Shown in pieces: positions 7,988-17,071 of a stretch of 64,000 nt of DNA. Below the pieces are notes generated by a model. The model was not told the origin of the DNA and did not search any database. It saw only the letters and a program-made list of their open reading frames with translations. How positions within the stretch are numbered: position 1 is the first letter of the stretch; each line of letters starts with the position of its first letter. This DNA comes from Streptomyces sp. NBC_00483 (GTDB taxonomy: Bacteria; Actinomycetota; Actinomycetes; Streptomycetales; Streptomycetaceae), in the NCBI RefSeq assembly GCF_036013745.1, contig NZ_CP107880.1, positions 9,858,001-9,922,000 on the forward strand, read 5' to 3'. A program made the position numbers and the translations under genes.

Positions 7988-8003
7988 GGGACCAACGGCC
8001 CTG
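7988..8003. promoter_or_regulatory. OsdR/DevR-like box upstream of a universal stress protein
   Basis: GGGACCAACGGCCCTG lies 92 bp before the start of the stress protein gene. Its form (GGGNCC, 4-bp centre, GGCCC) matches the boxes seen at 28583, 29344 and 30013 near the DevR-like regulator. Inferred to be a binding site for that regulator. Confidence 0.4.
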
Positions 8004-8094
8004 TCCTGTGGCCCCGGCATTTGCGAGCCTGGCCACAGGAACAGCCGGTCAATGAGGGCGCGGCGACGCGCCCGGTGTCGGAGGCGAAGAGATC

Positions 8095-9003
8095 ATGGCA
8101 ACACCGCACCACCTGCCCGTCCTCGCCGCGGTGGACGGTTCCGACGACAGCCGCCGCGCCCTGGAATGGGCGCTCGCCGAGGCGGTCCGACGCGGCGCCG
8201 AGCTGCGCGTCGTACATGTGCAGCAGTACGCGCCGTTCCTCCAGGCCGAGGTGCTCGTGGCGGACTTCGACGAGGAGCCCGAGAACGACACGGTGCTCGC
8301 GGAGCTGCGCAAGGACCTGGAGGGGCGCGAGGGGCTGCCGCCGCTCGAGTTCATCAGCCGGATCGGTCTGCCGGCCGTGGTGCTGTCCGAGATGAGCGCC
8401 GAGGCCCAGCTCCTTGTCGTCGGCTCGCGCGGGCGCGGCGGCTTCGCGGGCCTCGTGCTCGGCTCGAACAGCGTGTCGACGGCGCGTGACGCGACCTGCC
8501 CGGTCGTCGTGGTGCCGCCGCCGGGGCGCGAGGTGCACGGCGACGCGGAGGTGACGGCTGGGCCGCGCGTCGTGGTCGGGCTCAAGGCGGACGCGCCTGA
8601 CCATGCGGCGCTGACCTTCGCGTTCGCGCACGCGGCCCGTACGGGCGCCCGGCTCCAGGTCGTCGTCGCGTATCCGTGGCCGGTCCTGGCCTGGACGGCG
8701 TACGGGGACTTCACCCCCACGGCCGTCGACCAGGAGGCGACCGAGCGCGACACGCTTCGAGTGGCCGATGAGACTCTCACGGAACTACGGGACTCTCACC
8801 CTAAAGTTGAGGTTGAGACTTTGGTGGTGCCGGGCGACGCGGCGGGTCATCTCGTCGAGAACTCGCGCGACGCGGAACTGGTCGTCGTCGGTCGCCACCG
8901 CCGCCGCCTCACCCGCCCCGCCCCGATGCTCGGATCGGTCACGCACGCGGCCCTGCTGCACGCGGCCGGCCCTGTCGCGGTGGTCCCGCCCGAGGACGAC
9001 TGA
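8095..9003 (+). CDS. universal stress protein, two Usp domains
   Basis: This 302-residue cytoplasmic protein contains two tandem Usp domains. Domain 1 (about residues 5-140) ends in VVGSRGRGGFAGLVLGSNS, the ATP-binding G-x2-G-x9-GS type motif; domain 2 (about 155-300) ends in VVGRHRRRLTRPAPMLGSVTHAAL, a weaker version lacking the first glycine pair. Tandem Usp proteins are common members of DosR/DevR regulons in actinobacteria. A box resembling those around the DevR-like genes of this window is located 92 bp upstream, which supports hypoxia or stress control. Confidence 0.9.
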   Translation: MATPHHLPVLAAVDGSDDSRRALEWALAEAVRRGAELRVVHVQQYAPFLQAEVLVADFDEEPENDTVLAELRKDLEGREGLPPLEFISRIGLPAVVLSEMSAEAQLLVVGSRGRGGFAGLVLGSNSVSTARDATCPVVVVPPPGREVHGDAEVTAGPRVVVGLKADAPDHAALTFAFAHAARTGARLQVVVAYPWPVLAWTAYGDFTPTAVDQEATERDTLRVADETLTELRDSHPKVEVETLVVPGDAAGHLVENSRDAELVVVGRHRRRLTRPAPMLGSVTHAALLHAAGPVAVVPPEDD

Positions 9004-9035
9004 GCTCTGACGGCCGCGGCCCGCTCGGCGCGGCA

Positions 9036-9101
9036 CGACACAACCGCGCTCAGCGCAGTAGGACACATCCGCGCTCAGCGCAGTACGACACATCCGCGCC
9101 C
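9036..9101. repeat. 25-bp tandem repeat spanning the LRR gene stop codon
   Basis: Two full 25-bp copies (9036-9060 and 9061-9085) and a 16-bp partial third copy differ at a few bases. The minus-strand LRR gene stops inside the second copy, so its last codons are duplicated beyond the stop. It fills the gap between two convergent genes. Confidence 0.75.
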
Positions 9102-9797
9102 GGTCAGCTCGTCGAGCAGGCCGGGCGCGAGCCGCACATCGTTCCAGCGCAGATCGAGCTTCTCCAGGCAGGGCAGCTCCGCGACCCACCCCGGCACCTC
9201 ACGCAGCCAATTGCTGCGCAGATCGAGCCGGCGCAGCCGAGGAAGAGCGCGCAGCGCTTCGGGCACAACGGCGAACACGTTGTCCCGCAGCTCCACCTCC
9301 CGCAGCTCCGCCAGATCCCCTACGGACGCGGGAAGCACGGAGAGCCGATTGCCGCGCAGCCACAACTCCCGGAGTGCGGTGAGCCCGCCGATGCCGTCCG
9401 GCAGCGCATCGAGCCGGTTGTGCTGGGCGCGCAGCTCCACGAGACCGGTCATCGCGCCGAGCGTGGAGTGCAGCGCCGTCAGCCGGTTCTCGCCGACATT
9501 CAGATACGCGAGCCGGTCCAGGGCGCCGAGCGATTCCGGCAGTTCGGTGAGCCGGTTGTCGTGCAGATACAGGAAACGGCTCAGGCCGGTGAGGCCGCCG
9601 AGTTCCGCCGGGACCGAGGTGAGCAGGTTGTGCCCGAGGTCGAGGGTGTGCAGACGCGTCAGCGTGCCGATGCGTTCGGAAAGGTGTGCGAGCCGATTGT
9701 CGGCCAGCAGCAGCACCTCAAGGGCGGGATGCCGCCACACCTCCTCGGGTACGACGTCCAGGCCGCCCCGCCAGTGGTCGAGCACCGTCCCGCTCAT
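9075..9797 (-). CDS. leucine-rich repeat protein
   Basis: This 240-residue protein is almost entirely leucine-rich repeats of about 23 residues, with the bacterial pattern LxxLxLxxNxLxxLPxxLGxLxxL repeated about eight to nine times. It has no signal peptide or membrane segment, so it is expected to be a cytoplasmic protein-interaction scaffold. The ATG at 9797 (MSGTVLDHW) is preferred over upstream codons that enter the 18-bp direct repeat. It is transcribed alone and faces the universal stress gene. Partner unknown. Confidence 0.85.
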   Translation of the reverse strand: MSGTVLDHWRGGLDVVPEEVWRHPALEVLLLADNRLAHLSERIGTLTRLHTLDLGHNLLTSVPAELGGLTGLSRFLYLHDNRLTELPESLGALDRLAYLNVGENRLTALHSTLGAMTGLVELRAQHNRLDALPDGIGGLTALRELWLRGNRLSVLPASVGDLAELREVELRDNVFAVVPEALRALPRLRRLDLRSNWLREVPGWVAELPCLEKLDLRWNDVRLAPGLLDELTGRGCVVLR

Positions 9798-9810
9798 GAA
9801 CCCGCACCCT

Positions 9811-9846
9811 AACCGCACCGGAACCGCAAACCGCACCGGAACCGCA
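9811..9846. repeat. 18-bp perfect direct repeat in the LRR promoter
   Basis: Two identical copies of AACCGCACCGGAACCGCA lie head to tail 14 bp upstream of the LRR start codon. Each copy itself holds ACCGCACCGG-type substructure. It could be a regulatory site or a slippage product. Confidence 0.7.
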
Positions 9847-9956
9847 CCGATTTTCGTACCGAGAATGCCGCATCACGCTCCGGCGGGGGCGCCCCGGCGT
9901 ACGCTGAGGTGCCTGGAAACCGTGGTGCGCGACCGTGCCGCGGGTGGGGGTGCGCC

Positions 9957-12839
9957 ATGGTGCGGAGCGCTGGCCGGGGCAGGCGGAAGCTGTTCGAGCG
10001 GGACAGTGAACTCGCCGTCGTGGACGCGGTGTTGAACGAGCTGACCGGACTCCCGCAGGGCGGCGGGGAGCCCCCGGACCGGCCGCACGGCGCGCTGCTC
10101 GCCGTCGCCGCGACCGCCGGACTCGGCAAGACCAGCCTCCTCGCCGAAGTGCGCCGCAAGGCCTCCGCCAAGGGCTGCACCGTCCTGTACGCACGCGGCG
10201 GCGACCAGGAGCAGGGCGTCGCCTTCCACGTCGCCCGCCAGCTCCTCCAGCCACGCCTCGCGGGCGCCTCAGCCGCCGATCTCCGTGCCACGCTGGGCAG
10301 TTGGTACACGATCGTGGGCCCCGCCCTCGGCCTCTGCGCCCCCACCGAAGGCGCGCCGCCCGACCCGCAGGGCCTGCGCGACGGCCTCGACTGGGTGCTC
10401 ACCCACCTCGCCGTGCAGCAGGCCCCCATGGTCCTCGTCCTCGACGACGCCCACTGGGCCGACCCGGAGTCCCTGAGCTGGCTCGCCTCGTTCGCTCCAC
10501 GCGCCGAGGAACTGCCGCTCCTGCTCGTCGTCGCCTACCGACCGGAAGAACTCCCGGACCACGCCGAGGCCCTGCGCGGACTGCCGGGCCGCTCGGGCCG
10601 GCGCGCCCTCGGACTCGAACCGCTCAGCGCCTCCGCCATCGCCGGACTCGTCCGCGAATCCCTCGGCGGCCACGCCGACGACGCGTTCTGCCGCGAATGC
10701 TGGGCCGTCACCGCCGGCAACCCCTTCGAAGCGGTCGAGCTGACCGCGAAGGTGCGCGACCGCGGCCTCGTCCCCACCGAGACCGGCGCCCACCTGCTGC
10801 GCGACCTCGCCGCCGCGGCCAAGGGCAGCGGCCTCGTCGCCCGCATCGAACGCCTCGGCACCTCCACCGTCCGCTACGCCTGGGCCTGCGCCGTGCTCGG
10901 CACCGAGATCGCGCCCGAACTCGCGGCGAACGTCGCCGGGTTGGGCCCGGAAGAGGCCGCCGACGCCACCGACCGGCTCAGGGCGGCGCGCGTACTCAAG
11001 GGCGTGGAGTCGCTCGAATTCGTCCACCCGCTGATCGCCACCGCCGTCTCCCGCGCCATCCCCGGCGGCATCCGCGTCGCCCTGCACGGACAGGCCGCCT
11101 GGACCGTCCTCGACGCGGGCCTCGGCCCCTGCGCCGCCGCCCGGCACCTCCTTGAGACCCACCCCGAAGGCGACACGTGGGTCGTGCGGCAGCTGCGCGC
11201 CGCAGCCGCCGAGACCGTCCGCGCGGGAGCCCCCGACGCCGCCCGCCGCTACCTCGCCCGCGCCCTGCGCGAACCCCCGGCCTTCGACGACCGCGCCGCC
11301 GTCCTCTACGAACTCGGCAGCGCCTCCCTGCTCACCGAGCCCGCCACCACCGTCAACCACCTGCGCGCCGCCCTCGAGGAGCCCATCACCGACCCGGCCC
11401 TGCGCCACGGCATCGTCTACCGCCTCTCCCAAGTCCTCGCCCACACCGACCGGCTGGCCGAGGCCTCCGAGACCCTCGCCCGCGAGATCCGCGTCACCGA
11501 CGACCCGCGCGTACGCCTGCGCATGCAAGCCGAACAGTTCATGTGGGACGCCTTCCGCGCCGACGAACCCGACTCCCCGGCCCGCTCCCGACGCCTCGCC
11601 AAACTCGCCGACCGGCTCACCGGCCGCGACCTCACAGAGCGCTACCTCATCGGCCTGCGCACCTGGGACGCCACCCTGCGCGGTGAGCCCGTCGACACGG
11701 TGATCCAGCACGCCGAGCGGGCCCTGGCCGGCGGACTGCGCTGGGCCGCCGACGAGGACCGAGGCTTCGAGGTCCCCGTCCTCGTCGCCATGGCCTTCCT
11801 CTACGCCGACCGGCCTGGCTGCACCGAGGAACTCTTCGTCGAGGGCATCGCAGACTTCGAGCAGGCGGGCTGGCGCGGCGCCCACCTCTCCTTCGCATAC
11901 ACGCTCCTCGGCTACATCCGCTACCGGCGCGGGCGGCTCGCGGAGGCCGAGGACTTCGTGCGCGCGGGCCTGCGCCTCGCCCGACGCGTCGGGCCGGGCA
12001 CCCCCGCCCACTGGTACGCCGTCGGCACCCTCGTCGAGGTGCTGCTCGCGCGCGGCCGGGCCCCCGAGGCCAAGGAGGTGGCGGACGAGCACGCCTTCGG
12101 CCCACCGTTCCCCGCCGCCGTCGTCTTCCCCGACGCACAGACCGTGTACGGAGAGCTCCTCCTCGCGCTCGGCCGCACCGAGGACGCCGTCGAGGAGCTC
12201 GCCGCGGCGGGCCGCCGCCTCGACCCGCGCGGCATGCGCAACCCCGCATGGTGCCCCTGGCAGCTGCACCTCGCCCGCGCCGAGGCGCCCGACGCGCCCG
12301 AGCGGGCCCGGGCGCTCGCCGAGGACGCCGTCGAGCGGGCCCGGCACTACGGGGCGCCGTCCGCCGTGGGCCAGGCCCTGCGCATCGTGGCCGAGGTCTC
12401 CACCGGTACCGAGCGCGCCAAGCTCCTGGAGGAGTCCGTCGCCCACCTGGAGCGCTCACCCGCGGGCTACGAGCTGGCCTGCTCCCTCGTCGCCCTCGGC
12501 GCGGAACAACGCCGCAAGGGCCGCTCCAAAGAGGCGGCGGACCACCTCTACCGGGGGCTCGACGCGGCGATCGGCTGCGGCGCCGACGGCCTGGCGCAGC
12601 ACGCCAGGGACGAGCTGGCCGCGGCAGGACTGCGGCCGAGGCCCCTGCACGGCGCGGTCACGGACACGCTCACCGCGCGTGAGCGGGCGGCGGCGTCCGG
12701 CGCGGCGCGCGGCTCGTGCCCCTCGGAGATCGCGCGGGACCTCCACGTGGACGAGTCCACGGTCGTCCGCCTGCTGTCGTCCGTCTACCGCAAGCTGGGC
12801 ACGGATGTGAAGGGGCTGGCGGCGGCACTGGGAGAGTAG
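9957..12839 (+). CDS. large LuxR-type AAA ATPase transcriptional regulator
   Basis: This 960-residue protein has LAL-regulator architecture: an N-terminal AAA/STAND ATPase, a long helical TPR-like middle and a C-terminal LuxR-type helix-turn-helix. The Walker A element is ATAGLGKTSLL (about residue 58-68) with Ala for the first Gly; Walker B is MVLVLDDAHWAD. The C-terminal HTH (SEIARDLHVDESTVVRLLSSVYRKLG) is recognisable but its preceding segment AAASGAARGSCP is divergent from the usual LVAxGxxN. ATG 9957 is preferred; a GTG at 9909 is an alternative. Target genes are unknown. Confidence 0.85.
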   Translation: MVRSAGRGRRKLFERDSELAVVDAVLNELTGLPQGGGEPPDRPHGALLAVAATAGLGKTSLLAEVRRKASAKGCTVLYARGGDQEQGVAFHVARQLLQPRLAGASAADLRATLGSWYTIVGPALGLCAPTEGAPPDPQGLRDGLDWVLTHLAVQQAPMVLVLDDAHWADPESLSWLASFAPRAEELPLLLVVAYRPEELPDHAEALRGLPGRSGRRALGLEPLSASAIAGLVRESLGGHADDAFCRECWAVTAGNPFEAVELTAKVRDRGLVPTETGAHLLRDLAAAAKGSGLVARIERLGTSTVRYAWACAVLGTEIAPELAANVAGLGPEEAADATDRLRAARVLKGVESLEFVHPLIATAVSRAIPGGIRVALHGQAAWTVLDAGLGPCAAARHLLETHPEGDTWVVRQLRAAAAETVRAGAPDAARRYLARALREPPAFDDRAAVLYELGSASLLTEPATTVNHLRAALEEPITDPALRHGIVYRLSQVLAHTDRLAEASETLAREIRVTDDPRVRLRMQAEQFMWDAFRADEPDSPARSRRLAKLADRLTGRDLTERYLIGLRTWDATLRGEPVDTVIQHAERALAGGLRWAADEDRGFEVPVLVAMAFLYADRPGCTEELFVEGIADFEQAGWRGAHLSFAYTLLGYIRYRRGRLAEAEDFVRAGLRLARRVGPGTPAHWYAVGTLVEVLLARGRAPEAKEVADEHAFGPPFPAAVVFPDAQTVYGELLLALGRTEDAVEELAAAGRRLDPRGMRNPAWCPWQLHLARAEAPDAPERARALAEDAVERARHYGAPSAVGQALRIVAEVSTGTERAKLLEESVAHLERSPAGYELACSLVALGAEQRRKGRSKEAADHLYRGLDAAIGCGADGLAQHARDELAAAGLRPRPLHGAVTDTLTARERAAASGAARGSCPSEIARDLHVDESTVVRLLSSVYRKLGTDVKGLAAALGE

Positions 12840-12846
12840 GCCACTG

Positions 12847-12886
12847 CTGTGCCCGCCGTTCCGTACGGCGGAACCGGCGGGCACAG
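12847..12886 (+). terminator. hairpin terminator after the LuxR-type ATPase gene
   Basis: CTGTGCCCGCCG pairs perfectly with CGGCGGGCACAG (12-bp stem), with a further TTCCG/CGGAA stem inside separated by a one-base bulge. It starts 7 nt after the stop codon. Confidence 0.75.
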
Positions 12887-12972
12887 CCCTCGGCGCAGCG
12901 AAACGAGAACGGCCGCGTCAACCAGGACGACCCGAGCCCGATCCATGCGGAGCGTGGACGTACCATTGCGGC

Positions 12973-13470
12973 ATGTCCTTCCTCCGCCGCCGCGCTGCGA
13001 CCCCCGCGGGTCCCGACTTCGACGTCCTGGCCATGGATCCGGGCGACTGGCCGGGCAACCTGGGCGCCGGTCTGCTGCCCGCCCCCGACGGAACCTGCCA
13101 GGGTGTCTTCCTGCGCTACGACCTGTTCGGCGGCCGCGGCCCCGCGATGGTCATCGGCAATCTGCCCGAGGGCTCCCCGGCCCGAGAGGTGGACGACGGC
13201 GAGATCCCCTTCGAGGTGGCCCAGCTCCTCGTGGCCCTCGAGAACGACGAGGAAGTCACCGTCACCGACGTGGAGGACGTCCCGGTGATGCAGGGCGACA
13301 ACCTCCTCGTGGTGCGCCGCCTGAAGCTCTCCGAGACGCGGATCTCCTGCGTCCAGTTCGACCGCAGTGACAACGTGCTCGTGACCATCGCGTCCTGGGA
13401 CCGCCCGATCACGGACGACCTGTACGCGCTGCTCAAGCCGCTGCCGGCAGAGCTGTTCCAGCAGGGCTGA
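12973..13470 (+). CDS. conserved hypothetical protein
   Basis: I do not recognise a named domain in this 165-residue protein. It has no signal peptide or membrane segment and is acidic, with a short basic start (MSFLRRRAA) and alternating beta-rich segments such as GPAMVIGNLPEG and NLLVVRRLKLSETRISCVQF. Codon use is like its neighbours. It sits between a terminated regulator gene and a convergent amidase gene, so it is probably transcribed alone. Confidence 0.7.
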   Translation: MSFLRRRAATPAGPDFDVLAMDPGDWPGNLGAGLLPAPDGTCQGVFLRYDLFGGRGPAMVIGNLPEGSPAREVDDGEIPFEVAQLLVALENDEEVTVTDVEDVPVMQGDNLLVVRRLKLSETRISCVQFDRSDNVLVTIASWDRPITDDLYALLKPLPAELFQQG

Positions 13471-13497
13471 GCAGCACGACGGGTCAGTACCCGCGTC

Positions 13498-15471
13498 CTA
13501 CGAGACCTTCGACGGCAGCACCTGCACATCCGCCGCCCGCACATACGCGACGCGGTGCCCGAACTGGATCTCGTAGTACACGTCCTTGCCCTTGACCACC
13601 TTGTGCGACGAGGTGTCGAACGTGGGGGAGTAGAAGTACTCGCCCCTGGTCGCCCCGCCCGTCGCGTAGCGCTGGCCCGACAGCAGCTTGTACGGCAACG
13701 GCGAGATCGCCTGCGGCGTGATGCCCGACGGGTAGGCCTCCTTCTCCGGGTAGGCCCGCCCGTACACCGGGACCTCGCTCGCGCCCGGCTTCGGCGTGAC
13801 CACAAGTCCCTTGGCCGGTACGGCGGTCGGCTGCGCGGACGGGTTCTTGAACCAGGCCTTCTGGCCCAGGTACCAGATGGCCGTCCAGTGGCCCTCGCGG
13901 CCCGCGACCGCGTACTGCTGGCCCGCGGAGGCCCGCGACGCCATGTCGTTGACGTCGATCGTCGAGGGTTCGCCGCCCGGACGCAGCCCGATGTCCTTGA
14001 TCAGCGGGGCGTCCTCGCTGGGCTCCGAGTAGAGACGCACGGCGCTCGAACCGTGCGGTGCGCAGGCCGCGCCCGCCTTCTCGCAGCCGGTGAACTCCGG
14101 CTGGTTCTCGTCGAATTCGGGGGCGACGGTCACCAGGCCGCCGTTCGGCCCCGCCGTCTGGTGGAACGGCTTGCCCATCAGGGCGAAGTAGTGCGACCAG
14201 TCCCAGTACGGGCCCGGGTCCGTGTGCATCGACTTGATGGTGGACGCCGTCGTGCCCGGCACCGTGTCATGACCCAGGATGTGCTGCCGGTCCAGCGGGA
14301 TGCCGTACTTCTTCGACAGGTACTTCACCAGGCGCGACGAGGACCGGTACATCTCCTCCGTGTACCAGGAGTCCGGCTGCGCGAGGAAACCCTCGTGCTC
14401 CAGGCCGATCGACTTCGCGTTGACGTACCAGTTGCCCGCGTGCCAGCCGACGTCCTTGTTCTTGATGGACTGCACGATGTGCCCGTCCGTCGAGCGCAGC
14501 GAGTAGTGCCACGCCAGATACGTCTTGTCCTGGACCAGCTTGAGCGTCTGCTCCCACGTCGCCTCCGTGTCATGGATGACGATGTAGTCGATGCTCTGGT
14601 CCTTCGGACGGTCCGCGAGATCGTGGTTGCCGTAGTCGCCGTCGCCGAACTCCTCGTACGGCGCCGGAATCCACTCGCACGACACGGTCTTCGGGCACTC
14701 GGTCCCGCCCGCGTCCGCCTTGCGCAGGCCCATCTTCTCGATCTGCGCGGCCTGCGGTTCGGCGTCCGGCCGGGCGCGGAGGGTGACCTCCTGGCCGGCG
14801 TCCGTGGTGCGCCGCTCGCCGTCGCGGATCACCGCGAAGACATCGTTCGCGTATGTGCCGGCCGTCGCGGCGTCGTCCGCGCCGGAGAACGCCGCGACCG
14901 CCCCGTACCAGTCGGCGGGCCGGTCGCTGAGCGGCTTGCCGAGCTTCTTCTGGGCGGCCGCGAGGAGGGCGGCGCCACCCCGCACATTCGCCGCCGAGTC
15001 GTCGCGCAGCTGCTCCGCGGACAGGCCGGTGAGCTGCGCCGCACGCGGCAACGTCCTTAGCCGCGCCGGGAGTTGGGAGTTCTTCGGGACGGCATCCGAG
15101 GCCCTGAGCGGGGCCCGTGAGTCGTCGCCGCGCGGGTCGCCCGCCGCCTCGCTGTGCCGTGTCGCGTCCGCGAGCGCGGTGCGCGCGTCCGTCAGGTGCA
15201 TGGGGCCGTAGCCGCCGGTGACGCTCGGCGCCCCGTCGTGCGCGTCCCACCGCGACTGCAGATACGACACACCGAGGAGCACGCTCTGCGGCACCTGGTA
15301 CTCGGCCGCCGCCGAAGCGAACGCGTCCTGCAGCCGGGCCGACGGGGCCTCGGCCGAAACGCCGGGCGGCGCCGCGCCGAGCAACGGCAGCAGCAGCGCC
15401 GCCACTCCGAGGGTGCCACCCGCCACCCGCACACCCGCACGGGAACGTCTTTCGCTCAAGAATCGGGACAA
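13498..15471 (-). CDS. exported N-acetylmuramoyl-L-alanine amidase (Amidase_2)
   Basis: This 657-residue secreted enzyme would cleave the amide bond between MurNAc and L-Ala in peptidoglycan. An N-terminal signal peptide ends near VSA-E (residue 40). Residues about 45-215 resemble a lysozyme-like helical domain (SVLLGVSYLQSRWDAHDG), possibly non-catalytic. The Amidase_2 domain (about 293-440) has zinc ligands H300 in VIHDTEA, H401 in LGHDTVPG and D418 in TDPGPYWDW. The C-terminal part has repeated GQQYAV/GQRYAT segments like SH3-type wall-binding modules. The TTG start is set by AGGAGG 5 nt upstream. Confidence 0.88.
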   Translation of the reverse strand: MSRFLSERRSRAGVRVAGGTLGVAALLLPLLGAAPPGVSAEAPSARLQDAFASAAAEYQVPQSVLLGVSYLQSRWDAHDGAPSVTGGYGPMHLTDARTALADATRHSEAAGDPRGDDSRAPLRASDAVPKNSQLPARLRTLPRAAQLTGLSAEQLRDDSAANVRGGAALLAAAQKKLGKPLSDRPADWYGAVAAFSGADDAATAGTYANDVFAVIRDGERRTTDAGQEVTLRARPDAEPQAAQIEKMGLRKADAGGTECPKTVSCEWIPAPYEEFGDGDYGNHDLADRPKDQSIDYIVIHDTEATWEQTLKLVQDKTYLAWHYSLRSTDGHIVQSIKNKDVGWHAGNWYVNAKSIGLEHEGFLAQPDSWYTEEMYRSSSRLVKYLSKKYGIPLDRQHILGHDTVPGTTASTIKSMHTDPGPYWDWSHYFALMGKPFHQTAGPNGGLVTVAPEFDENQPEFTGCEKAGAACAPHGSSAVRLYSEPSEDAPLIKDIGLRPGGEPSTIDVNDMASRASAGQQYAVAGREGHWTAIWYLGQKAWFKNPSAQPTAVPAKGLVVTPKPGASEVPVYGRAYPEKEAYPSGITPQAISPLPYKLLSGQRYATGGATRGEYFYSPTFDTSSHKVVKGKDVYYEIQFGHRVAYVRAADVQVLPSKVS

Positions 15472-15627
15472 GGATGCCTCCTGGGAACGCCGGGTTCGGG
15501 ATGCTGCGCGGTGCCTGCGGGGCCGATGATGGCTCAGTGCTATCGGCCCGCCGACGATCCGTCAATCATGCGGTGCACAGCGGAGTTTCCCCCGGATTTC
15601 CGGCCCATGCCCATGGCTGCGGACATA

Positions 15628-15677
15628 CGAAGATCCGCGGTGCGCCCTGTTCCTTCCGGGCGCACCGCGGATCTTCG
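15628..15677 (-). terminator. strong hairpin terminator after the kinase-like gene
   Basis: A perfect 20-bp stem (15628-15647 with 15658-15677) closes a 10-nt loop, lying 6 bp downstream of the minus-strand kinase-like gene's stop. It also insulates the amidase promoter. Confidence 0.85.
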
Positions 15678-15683
15678 TCCCCG

Positions 15684-16838
15684 TCAGCGAGTGCCGACTG
15701 CCGCTCGCACCGCCTTGCGGGCCATATTGCAGTCGTCGTGCAGGCGGCGCAGCAACAGCCGCTGCTCCTCACCGGACGGCGCAGCACCGGCGTGGGCCTG
15801 AACCGACGGTGCCGCCGGGGTCTGCTCGTGCAGGGAACGCTGCACGGCCGTCTCGTACGTACGGATCTCCCGTGTCAGTACGAGCATCAGGTTGACCAGG
15901 AACGCGTCGCGCGCCACGGGCCCGCCGGACTGCGCGAGCTGACTGATCTGACGCCGCGCCACCGGAGCGTCGCCGAGCACGGACCAGAGCGTCGCCAGGT
16001 CGTAGCCCGGCAGGTACCAGCCCGCGTGCTCCCAGTCCACGAGCACCGGGCCGGTGGGCGCCAGCAGCACGTTCGACAACAGGGCGTCGCCGTGGCAGAA
16101 CTGGCCCATGCCGCCGCGGCCCGCGGTGTGTGCGATCCCGTGCAGCAGCTTCTGCAGGTCACCCATGTCCCGGTCCGTGAGCAGGCCCAGGTTATGGAAG
16201 CGGTTGATCCGCGCCGCGTAGTCCAGCGGTGCGTCGAAGGTGCCCGCCGGCGGCCGCCACTGGTTGACCCGGCAGATCGCGCCGAGCGCGGCACGCACAT
16301 CCGCCCGGGGCGGTGCCTCGACCGGGTGGCGCTGCAGGGCCGCCACCCGACCGGGCATCCGCTCGATCACCAGCGTGCCGTTGTCGGGGTCCGCGGCGAT
16401 GAGCCGGGGCACCCGCACCGGGGGCCGGTGTCGGACGAACGAGCGGTATGCGGCTATCTCGTGCCGGATCCGCGCCGCGTAGGCGGGAGCAGGGTCGAGT
16501 AGACACTTCGCGACGGCGGTGCTGCGCCCTGTCGTACCGACGAGGAGCACGGAGCGCGAGGAACGGCGCAACACCTGCACCGGATGGAACTCCGGGCAGA
16601 TCCGGTGCACCGACGCGATCGCCGTGCGCAGCTGGGCGCCCTGAGGGCCGGACAAGTCGAGTCTCCCGCTGAGCGGTTGCGTGCCGAGCCCCGGGGCGCG
16701 ACGCGGCCGGGCGATGCCGTTCAGCGTCGGAGCCGCGGGCCGCGCGGGGTCGAGGTACGGGCCGCTTCCGCCGACCGCCGGACGGGCGGGGCGCAGCGGC
16801 CGGGGCGGGGCGGACACGGAGGACGATGCTGCGTACAT
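15684..16838 (-). CDS. aminoglycoside phosphotransferase (APH)-fold kinase
   Basis: This 384-residue protein has an APH/choline-kinase type fold. The catalytic loop [13 protein letters not shown] carries the Brenner HxD...N pattern and [15 protein letters not shown] is the metal-binding loop. A lysine in AVAKCLLDP is the likely ATP-contact residue. The first 70 residues are Pro/Arg/Ala-rich and probably disordered. The substrate is unknown; the enzyme is a Streptomyces housekeeping-type APH homologue and should not be read as antibiotic resistance. Its terminator is the 20-bp hairpin immediately downstream. Confidence 0.82.
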   Translation of the reverse strand: MYAASSSVSAPPRPLRPARPAVGGSGPYLDPARPAAPTLNGIARPRRAPGLGTQPLSGRLDLSGPQGAQLRTAIASVHRICPEFHPVQVLRRSSRSVLLVGTTGRSTAVAKCLLDPAPAYAARIRHEIAAYRSFVRHRPPVRVPRLIAADPDNGTLVIERMPGRVAALQRHPVEAPPRADVRAALGAICRVNQWRPPAGTFDAPLDYAARINRFHNLGLLTDRDMGDLQKLLHGIAHTAGRGGMGQFCHGDALLSNVLLAPTGPVLVDWEHAGWYLPGYDLATLWSVLGDAPVARRQISQLAQSGGPVARDAFLVNLMLVLTREIRTYETAVQRSLHEQTPAAPSVQAHAGAAPSGEEQRLLLRRLHDDCNMARKAVRAAVGTR

Positions 16839-17025
16839 GGGCGAAACAGATCCCTTCGTGTGCCAGTGAGTGCCTGCGCCGTCCCGGCCCGGCCGATTCG
16901 GTACACCCTGGGGAATGCCCTGTGGCGACCGGGTCGGGGTGGCGCACTCCTACCTGACACCAGGCGCCCAAGAGCACAACAGCTGGCGCACCCTGGCGAA
17001 CCCTGGCGAATAGTCGCCCTGCAAC

Positions 17026-17044
17026 TGACAGAGGGCTACTGTCA
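17026..17044. promoter_or_regulatory. inverted repeat before the NsdB-like gene
   Basis: TGACAG and CTGTCA form 6-bp arms around a 7-bp spacer, 27 bp before the GTG start. A direct repeat of CCCTGGCGAA (two copies) lies just upstream. Possible operator; no regulator assigned. Confidence 0.35.
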
Positions 17045-17071
17045 ATTTCAGCCGAGAACCTGGGGGCTTAC

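Noticed and set aside
15684..16838. Antibiotic resistance kinase
   Set aside because: The APH fold alone does not show this; no resistance context and a long disordered N terminus suggest another substrate.
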